Shown here piece by piece: positions 56,640 through 64,000 of a stretch of 64,000 bases of DNA. The notes under the pieces are model-generated. The model had not been told where the DNA came from. It did no database searches and worked only from the letters and a program-made list of their open reading frames with translations. Source of the DNA: Hygrocybe punicea (Eukaryota > Basidiomycota > Agaricomycetes > Agaricales > Hygrophoraceae); assembly GCA_963556145.1 (NCBI GenBank), contig OY744466.1, positions 1,302,001 through 1,366,000 on the forward strand, in the 5' to 3' direction. Positions within the stretch are counted from its first letter, which is position 1, and the number at the start of each line of letters is the position of its first letter. Made by a program: the position numbers and the translations under genes.

Positions 56640-57480
56640 GGCCCTAGATCAACCCAATCCTGCAGGAAGAGCTGGAGCCAGGTCAACCCAGTGCTGCAGC
56701 AAGTGCTGGACCCTGGTTAACCTGAGCCTGCAGCAAGAGCTGGATCCGGGTAAACCCAGTTCTGCAGCAATAGCTGGAGCCAAGTCAACCTGCCCTGCAG
56801 CAAGAGCTGGACCCAGGTGAAACTGGAGCTGCAGCAATAGCTGGACCCTGGTCAACCCAAGCCCTGCAGCAAGCACTGGATCTGGGTCAACCTGGTGCTG
56901 CAGCAATATCTGGAGGTGGGTTAACCCAGTGCTGCAGCAATATTTGGACCCCAGTCAACCCAGTGCTGCAGCAAGAGCTGGATCCTGGTCAACCCAAGCC
57001 CCACAGCAAGTACTGGGGTGCTGCGGCAATATCTGGTCCTGGGTACGACCCAGTGCTGCAGCAAGAGCTGGACCCCAGTCAACCCAAGCCCCACAGCAAG
57101 CGCTGGACCCAGGTCAACCCGGTGCTGCAGCAATATCTGGTCCTGGGTCGACCCAGTGCTGTAGCAATATCTGGACCCCGGTCAACCCAAGCCTGCAGCA
57201 ATAGCTGGACCCCAGTCAACCCAAGCCCTGCAGCAAGCGCTGGACCCAGGTCAACCCGGTGCTGCGGGTCAACCCAGTGCTGCAGCAACAGCTTGACCCT
57301 GGTCAACCCAGTGTGGAAGCAATAGCTGCATCCAGGTCAACCCGGTGCTGCAGCAATATCTGGACCTGGGTCTACCCAGTGCTGCAGCAATAGCTGAACC
57401 CTGGTCAACCCAGTGCTGCAGCAATAGCTGAAACTTGGTCAACCCAGTGCTGCAGCAATACCTGGACCCCAGCAAGAGCT
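56640..57480. repeat. 34-36-bp minisatellite
   Basis: About 24 tandem units built as AGCTGGACCC-(A/T)GGTCAACCC-AGTGCTGCAGCAA, most clearly 34 bp apart at 57370-57470. Variation is mainly in the TGGACCC(A/T)GG half. It borders the broken end of the Gypsy RT. Confidence 0.9.
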
Positions 57481-57578
57481 GTCTGTTGGGTTAACCTACC
57501 CCCCCAGCAAGCAACTGGGTTATGTGTACCTACCTTTTGCAACTATATCTGCGATTGGGTTAACCAAAATGACTGGGT

Positions 57579-58631
57579 CTACTGAAGGTGTGGGATCTCA
57601 TCACGGAGGATGTACATGGAGTCACCGTGTAAGATCTGCAGGGAATTTGTGTATCCCATAGCAATCCACGTAAGTCGAAGTGTTCCGGGTGGAGATTGAA
57701 AAGTCATATAGTCCCGAGACAAGGCATTGGTCGAATGAGATGAAGAGGTCAAAATAGGCAAGCAAGAGTGGCCACCAAAGGCCTTGGCTAGGTGCTCGGT
57801 CATGGGCAGTACAGCAGGATCATGAACAGTGATGGCATTAAGCGGCTGTAGATCGTGGACGATACGAAGGGACTTCCCATCCTTTTTCAAAATGCAAAAC
57901 CAGCAGGAGCAGTATGACGAATTCGAGGGTTCATAGGTACCGGCATTAATTTTGTCTTTGATGATGCTGATGACTTCGTTGAGGATGCCAGGTGGGATTG
58001 GGATATTTCTATGGACCCACAGGTCATGCGGTACAGTGGGAATGTGGATCGGCGGGAAGTAGTCCATGTTGAATTGCCCTTTCTCAGATTCGGTCCAGGC
58101 GAAAGCGGCTTCTTGCGTTTTAATGATATGGTGGCTGAGTTTCTCTTCCTCAGGCCAAAGGAATCCATCCAGGTTCATCGGCATCACGTCATGTCGTTCC
58201 TGGGTGTAGCGGGTGCCAGGTGTAAAGTCGGGCAGATGTGTCGGGAGCGTGGGTAAATCGGCTAGCGGGTCGCCAGTGATCTCACATACGATCCGGTATT
58301 CGTCGGGAAGAGTGGTGGAGATTGGGCGGATTCGATCAGCTACCTTTTTATACTTTTTCTTGGTGATGACACCTTTTAGGTCCCTGGTAGGGGAGGTTGT
58401 ATATGAGATATAAGTAGCGTGTTCAGTAGGGGTTTTGTTACAAATATTCGAAGGGGAAATAGATGACATGGGAGTAGAGACAGAACAAGAGGAGGGAAGG
58501 GTATCAGTAGTACGTATCTGATTTTGTACATTGGTCAACAAAGAGATGTACTGGGTGGCAGTCTGAGGCTGAGACGAAGAAAAATCTAAATTGATAGAAA
58601 AACATAAGTCCTTTTCTAAGGGAAACGGCAA
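57579..58631 (-). pseudogene. Gypsy reverse transcriptase, N-terminal part
   Basis: Contains the approach to RT (HHIIKTQEAAFAWTESEKG, IHIPTVPHDLWVHRNIPIP), WFCILKKDGKSLRIVHDLQPLN and FQSPPGTLRLTWIAMGYTNS, standard for basidiomycete Gypsy pol. The usual D in the first RT carboxylate region (SxxDxxSxY) reads ILTSSSHSTNAL, so this motif is altered. The frame ends at DEIPHLQ, before the YxDD motif. Confidence 0.85.
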
Positions 58632-58732
58632 AAGGGAAGAATAGTTCGTGGTATAGGTGTGGTTGCTTTTAAGTGGCAGCTTCTCATCTCCTGGTGTGTC
58701 CTTCCCAAGAGGTATCTCCAGGTCCTCGACTT

Positions 58733-59125
58733 CTAAAAATCCGGCTTTCCGGTGTCGGACTGCTCTCGTGGGTTCTTCTGATTGTGCTCGATGGTGGGCA
58801 AAGTGACGATGGCGTCAGTGTTTGGATCCGTGATTGTGACCTGCTGCTCTCCATTTTTATAATCCTTCATGAGGGCCTCGGAAAGCATGAAGAACGGGTG
58901 GCCGATGAGAATCTTGTAAGGGGCATCGTCGACAACTTGGACTTGCAGGAATAGATCGACATCACCGAAGGTGAATTTAAGGTTGGTGATCCGGCTGAGG
59001 GTGTCGTCGCTTTTGTTTGCCGATTGCATCTGCATCTTCATGTTTTGAAGGCCGTAACCAAGTTTTTCCCAAATGTTGCGTCGCATGCCAATGATCATGG
59101 AGCCGTTGTCAAGGATGCACTCCAA
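58733..59125 (-). pseudogene. Gypsy aspartic protease region
   Basis: Retropepsin-like: CILDNGSMIIGMRRNIWEKLG around the catalytic D-x-G and YKILIGHPFFML for the second half (ILGxPF). It is separated from gag by a 190-bp stretch with stops and from RT by a frameshift, so the polyprotein is not continuous. Confidence 0.75.
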
Positions 59126-59315
59126 TACAAACTTGCCATTGATGAGCGGGTAGACAGTGTAGTAGGAGGATTGGGTTAGTCACGTGATCTAGTCATAGAT
59201 AGATGTTTGTAGTAGGATTAGTCAGACGGAGAGAGATAGACCAGCACCATGACCATGACTTCATAGTGAGTAGGACATCTAGTCCTACTCCAATTGCATG
59301 GAGAGGGACTGAGTC

Positions 59316-61200
59316 TCAACCGACGACAAGCGGGACGTTTTCCTGACAGTGTTGGCAGGCGCAGGTGGGGATTTCAGGCATGTGGAAATGGAAAACCTCT
59401 ACGTTGTTGGTCTCAGCGGTGACCTTTTTTGATGTGGTGAGGTCCTTCATGTGATGGCCAGCATCGGACGACATGGCTAAGAGTTCTTGTTGCAAAATGC
59501 AAACCTGAGAATTGAGCGCACAGCTGATGATGGATTTAGCAATACTGGGGTCCTCGATGGGGGCCTGGTAGTGGTATTGTGGATGCGACGCAGGAAGGTT
59601 CTGGGGGGTGCACGGCACAAAGGCAGTCAGCTCAGTCGGCCGTGTATTCGAAGGGGATACTATGGTGATCGGCTGCTCATTGACAAGTCTGGCCATTTTC
59701 TCAGTGGGTTTTGTGGCGGGAATGGAAGTGGATGCGGCAGGCAGATTGGGATACAATTCTCTAGATTTGCCTTTCGCTTTTGAGGGGATCTCTACGCCAT
59801 CGAATCTAACCCTTTTACAAAGCCACTGCACTTCGGCTTCCAAAACCTTGATCTGCTTGTTGTCGTTGTCGATGTCGGACGTCATGGACTGAAAGATGTC
59901 GGCATACTCAGTAGTGACCTCTGGTTCATAGGTCGGTACTTCAACAGCAGAGACAAAGTTGGTTTTGACGTGAGGTGGGGGGTCGCATTGGAACAGTTCT
60001 GAGGTTACGGGCAGGGGGAGCGTGGTTGCCAGGGTTCTGTGCATGCCACGCATCGAAGCGATCCTTCATATTTTTTCCGATGATAGCCTTTGGAAGATAC
60101 ATTCCATTGGGCAACACAATGTGGCCATGCTCATTCTTGTGGCATATTCCATCCTGAGTGTACTGCTCGCAGATTGCACAATCACATATACGATAGAACA
60201 GGTCATCACAAAAGAGGCAGTTAAAATTGGTGAACCCCTGTCCCACAGTGGTCGGCTCAGCCCTATTTGCACAAGGCTTTGGAGGATTGTTACATTTGGT
60301 GAGGGCTTGTGTGAGGATGGCAAGTTGCTGTGAAATGAGATGAAAGAGGTCAGATACGTTAGGTTCGACCAGTTCCACTTTAGGAACGACCGGGTCATAG
60401 TGAGCGGGTGGCAGGTAGTGGGTGGCAGGTTCTATGGGAGTCGAATACCTGATGGCGGCAGGCGATGTCGACGATAGACGAGAGACGGTGGATGGTTCAG
60501 CTGCGGTCCTGGCCAACAGGAAGTGGGTGCAGTTATGGAAGTCCTGGAAGTTGTAGGGGTCACTATGGAAATGGTTTGGCTTCTGGTACTGCAGACGGGT
60601 TTTGATGTCCTTTTTGAGCTTGGCATGGAAACCATTCTCATACACGATGTTGCATTCACAAGGAGAGATTCGACCTTTGTCTAAAAGGAACCCTGAGATC
60701 CGGATGAACTCGCAGTAATATTCACCAAGTTTGATGTGAGTATGGATGCCATAACTGGTTTGGGTGTGGGTAATACAGTCAAGATCCACCATGGTGTACT
60801 GATGATCGTCTTCCATGCCCGGGTATAGCACGAGTACGCTCCTTTTGAATGTTGCGTAATTGGCGCCGGTCACGCTAGGCAGACTGGCCCAAAGCTCATA
60901 ATCGCTAAGGGACGCATAGTGCAAGCTATGTTTAATGTGGCCTGTGTCATCGAGGCTGGCATCAGCAGCAAGTAACTCAACTTCTTCGAAGAAGCGGTTT
61001 AGGTTGAGCAGGTTCCCATCAAAGGTCGGGGCCGTAGAATGACCGCAAGCAGGCATTTGTCATGGGGTGACATGGGGAGTGGTAACGTGGGGAGCGGTTG
61101 AAGATCCGGAGGTTGAAGTCATTGTTGGAATAGGAATTGGCTGAAATGTTGATGGAACAGTTGTTGGGTGTATGATGGGTGGGTCAGGTAACGTGGACGA
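59316..61200 (-). pseudogene. Gypsy gag
   Basis: Starts around the MTSTSGSS-like Met; a TGA at 61060-61062 precedes MPACGHSTAPTFDGN, where related gags have R-G-HSTAP. The capsid-like part (LNRFFEEVELLA, WASLPSVTGANYATFKRSVL, YYCEFIRISGFLL) is followed by a Cys-rich knuckle (CLFCDDLFYRICDCAIC) and HIVLPNGMYLPKAIIG. A frameshift near 59990-60050 moves the C-terminal part (DPPPHVKTNFVSAVEVPTYE) to another frame. Confidence 0.82.
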
Positions 61201-61613
61201 TGATGGCGTGGGCAAAGACAAGGACAAGGACGAAGACGATGATGGAGTTTTCAATATTGAGAGCAAAGACGTGGATGGAGGTTCTAATGAAGTCGAGGTC
61301 AGAAATGTAGGCGATGCATGTGTGGAACTAAGATCGGATGAGTCAGGTGTTATTGTAATAATCGGTATATCGACCGATTCGAGACTGTCAGATGAAAGAT
61401 ATAAGGGGGTATTTGACCCTGAGATGAGCAGGAGATTGTTGTGTCAAGCGAGGTGATTGGGTACTAGCTGGAAGAAGTCATCATCGATTGTCGGGTCAAA
61501 GGCGGCTAAAGAAAGTTCTTGTTGAAGAGTTCTTCAAGGAAGATCTCGAAGACGACGGTCAGAGGGAGGGATACAGGAAGAGGAAGCTATGGTGATGCTA
61601 AACTACTCCTTGT

Positions 61614-61626
61614 GGTGGGCTCCAGA
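61614..61626 (-). other. Gypsy primer-binding site
   Basis: GGTGGGCTCCAGA abuts the LTR; on the element strand this reads TC-TGGAGCCCACC, with TGG as needed to pair with a tRNA CCA end. The identical 13-mer abuts the LTR at 52835. The tRNA was not identified. Confidence 0.65.
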
Positions 61627-62402
61627 TGTAATGGCAAGGTTGGGGTGGCTATGGAATAATGATCCTAACCTGGGGGGTGTCAGCGTAGAAGTGACAGGGA
61701 ATAGTTTAGCAAGCTTCAGTGAAATGATAAGAAACTAAGAGTAGAAAGCCACCAAGTAAAACTACTGATAACTAATAAGACCGGTCGAAGCCGATGATGT
61801 TTGGTACGGTGGGTCGGGTGTCGGGTAACGAGGGATATAGGAATAAAGATGGTAGAATGATGGGGAGAGTGTTGAGGAAACCGACAAGTTATATGAGCAA
61901 TGGATTTTACTGAGAGACTGAGTCTGAGTGAGGGGAACTGGGGGAACTGGTTTCTTATTATGACACGGTGCTTGGGCACCGTTTTTATACTACAAAATCT
62001 TTATCTAGATTCAGACAAGAGTCCTCGGCCGATGAGAGAGAACAAAGAGGAATGGAAATGGGGAAATGAGAAGAGGGTTGCAACGCAACAATGACTGGAA
62101 AATGGAGGGGAAAGCAAATATCCAAGAAAACGATCTAAAGATTCATACCTATCTCCGAAAGGATGAAGGAATGCGTATATAAGGCAAGTCCAAAGTCGGG
62201 ATTCAAGTCCGATGAGATCCGTCTGTGATAATTGGGATTCCATGAGTTTAGGAGGTGGACCAACCCAGTACGCGAGTGGCCATGCTAGTCAGTATGCATC
62301 GGGTTACATCGGGTTCGAGCGTGGATTGCTAGAGATGTTGGGTTCAAGCGGATTCATGAGATATCAAGTTTTACGGCCTCAGAGGGCTGAGAGCCCTCTA
62401 CA
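61627..62402 (-). repeat. Gypsy 5' LTR (776 bp)
   Basis: TG...CA ends on the element strand (TGTAGAGGGC ... CCATTACA). Nearly identical to 46100-46876. Confidence 0.88.
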
Positions 62403-62432
62403 ACACCAATGGGAAGTCCCCAGCCCCATCCA

Positions 62433-62488
62433 ACCTTGCAAAAACAGACAGAGTACGTCAATTGACACGTCCCTGTTCTTCATGAGGT
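62433..62488. repeat. TCAATTGA dyad, copy E
   Basis: Centre at 62458-62465, arms ACCTTGCAAAAACAG and CTGTTCTTCATGAGGT. Copies E and F form a direct repeat of about 102 bp. Confidence 0.55.
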
Positions 62489-62534
62489 AGGTAGCATGCA
62501 CAGATGCCCATGGAAAGTCCCTGGCCCCAACCCA

Positions 62535-62590
62535 ACCTCACAAAAACAGATGGAGCGCATCAATTGATGTGTCCTCATTCTTCATGAGGT
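62535..62590. repeat. TCAATTGA dyad, copy F
   Basis: Centre at 62560-62567, arms ACCTCACAAAAACAG and CATTCTTCATGAGGT. Confidence 0.55.
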
Positions 62591-62819
62591 TGTTAGGATG
62601 GAACATGGTGGGTACCTGCACATAACGGGTATGGTGTGTACCCGTTGATACACTAGTCGAGGTGCTGTGCACTAAAAACAACACTCTACAACTGGTGTGA
62701 TTGTGAGTAAGTGAGGTAATTAGCTTCTACAAGTATCGCGACGATTGCGATCAATAGTGCGACTTAGTGATTAAAGTCGCGACAACGATAGAGGGTCGAG
62801 GTATTGAACTTACAGCCAT

Positions 62820-63324
62820 TTTCATTGAGGTGTGGAAACTCCAAAATTTGAAGGTGGCTGTGCATTTCCAAATATGTAGTCTGCCGAGATTCCATGTACA
62901 ATTTTGTAGTGCCGATTAAACAGGACACTTTTGCTTGTTGGTCCAGCACACAAGTAAGTGTAGATACAGAGAAGGCAATCTTTCAGTGATGTACACTTTG
63001 TCCCAGATTTCATCAAGAAAGAGGGTTGGGGAGTTTTCAAGAAGGGAGATAATGAAAATGATATCAGATGTGATGAGTTTGCGCCCAAACTTTACTCTAT
63101 AGGGATTGGAAGTGATGCCATATTTCTGGTGATCTGGATGGCATGGTATACTGATGACTTCCTGATACCAAGTACCTTACAGATCCTGTTGACAGAGGAG
63201 CCTGGCCATGTCAAGCATTTAGAGTACTTCGGTGCTACAAAATTGTACACAGAATCTTGGCAGACTACATATTTGGAAATGCACAGCCACCTTCAAATTT
63301 TGGAGTTTCCACACCTCAATGAAA
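62820..63324 (-). pseudogene. Tc1/mariner-like transposase remnant between inverted repeats
   Basis: Two 94-bp inverted arms (62820-62913, 63230-63324) enclose about 316 bp. On the minus strand the interior reads a helix-turn-helix (ICKVLGIRKSSVYHAI) and, one frame away, GRKLITSDIIFIISLLENSP followed by TLFLDEIWDKVY, the N-terminal DNA-binding pattern of fungal Tc1-like transposases. One frameshift separates the two parts and the catalytic domain is absent. The duplicated arm lies in the continuing coding sequence, so this is a rearranged fragment. Confidence 0.6.
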
Positions 63325-64000
63325 ACCACTGTAAGCGATGGTCGAGCTCGAAGAAAGTAATGTCGTAATGATTTTTGAGGGAGATACAATGAAGTGGGAA
63401 AGGGAACGATGCACTCTCTAGTGCTTAAGCGTAATCTACATAGCTATTTTATATGATGATGGTCGGAGATCGGAGGTGAAGTAAAAAGTCATGGAAAGAA
63501 AGAAACTTACTCTAATAGCGGTCGAAAAAAAGGAATATGTATGAATCACATGAAAATGTAGCCAAAAATGGTGCTGAAAGGAGGATGAAGATGGTCTTGT
63601 ACCAAGGGAAGAACAAAGGAGTCTGGTGGGACAAAGGGAATAAGTGTTCTAAACGAGTTAGTCTATCTAAGATGAAACGGGGCATTGCTGTATGAAAGGC
63701 GAACGATTATGTGAGAGTCTGGGGCTCAATCCGATTTGAAGGTTTTCTATTTTGGTCTGCGACTTCGTCGGAGATGTTCGCAATATGATTGAGAGGTCGT
63801 ATGAGTGGTTGCGAGCCATCGCAAAGTCGCAACCTGTCGGGCTCATTTCGAAAGATAGCTAGAACCTGTTCAATTCATTGATTCAGTGGTCAGTGCGGGT
63901 GAGTGCGTATCACCATCATCAGAGCGGGTGCAGGTTCCACAGGTATGGGTGCGGTGTATGGACAAAGTGGGTTTTTTAATCTTGTTAATAAATCTGTCCC
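63325..64000. other. no gene recognised
   Basis: AT-moderate DNA with TGCGACTT / AAGTCGCA short inverted words near 63757 and 63824 that recur near 62760-62780. A CAGGTATGGGTGCGG block close to 63935 resembles the CCCATACC-type repeats. Nothing else seen. Confidence 0.4.

Larger units (their letters stand above)
57579..62402 (-). mobile_element. truncated Gypsy (Ty3) LTR retrotransposon
   Basis: 5' LTR 61627-62402, primer site 61614-61626, then gag, protease and the start of RT on the minus strand. RT stops after the palm start and the sequence passes into the minisatellite; RNase H, integrase and an adjoining 3' LTR are missing. The LTR at 46100-46876 could be its displaced 3' LTR, but outer flanks (GACGC, ACACC) do not match. 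Confidence 0.85.

Overview
The window is nuclear DNA of a filamentous basidiomycete, most likely an agaricomycete. The evidence is dense genes cut by many 50-60 nt GT-AG introns, a STE3-type pheromone receptor, a NACHT/NB-ARC NLR with the N-terminal NVGRDQYN motif common in mushroom-forming fungi, a multi-C2H2 protein, and Gypsy, Copia, pogo and hAT-like elements of basidiomycete type. No species can be named from the sequence alone.

Bases 1-25.4 kb are an ordinary gene-dense region. In order: a partial NLR (-), the ribosome-biogenesis RRM protein Mrd1 (-), prefoldin subunit 3 (+, sharing a 160-bp divergent promoter with MRD1), a small two-TM protein (-), a BTB/POZ protein (-), a large SHPRH/Irc20-type SNF2-RING protein (+), a double-Myb Tay1/Teb1-like protein (-), the proteasome lid subunit Rpn9 (-), a foldback repeat, an O-methyltransferase (-), a broken membrane-protein gene (+) and a STE3-like receptor (-). 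Four of these models (MRD1, PAC10, the two-TM gene and BTB) were spliced by hand and stay in frame to the base.

Bases 25.4-33.65 kb are one Copia retrotransposon on the minus strand. It has 248-bp LTRs, a 5-bp target duplication and a primer site matching the anticodon half of initiator tRNA-Met. It is split by two younger insertions: a 1.3-kb hAT-like element inside the reverse transcriptase and a 2.1-kb non-coding LTR element. Two more host genes follow, a C2H2 protein (+) and a fungal O-fucosyltransferase-like protein (-), up to about 37 kb.

From 37.3 kb to the end the window is a transposon graveyard: a Mutator-like foldback, two apparently identical 320-bp hAT MITEs, hairpin MITEs with 8-bp target duplications, a dead pogo transposase, a Cys-cluster gene cut in two by a 5.9-kb non-coding LTR element, a 53-residue-period tandem array, a 34-bp minisatellite, a truncated Gypsy element with its LTR, and a Tc1-like remnant.

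Two patterns run across this part. First, all eight in-frame stops found inside transposon or relic reading frames are TGA, in places where CGA (Arg) is known or plausible, and several other lesions (two lost catalytic Asp residues, mismatches between target duplications) are also CpG to TpG/CpA. This points to cytosine-methylation decay or a RIP-like process. Second, two repeated motifs do not belong to any element I can name: a 54-58-bp dyad centred on TCAATTGA (six copies), and a GGTGGTGCACC module that always runs into a splice-donor-like sequence (five copies).
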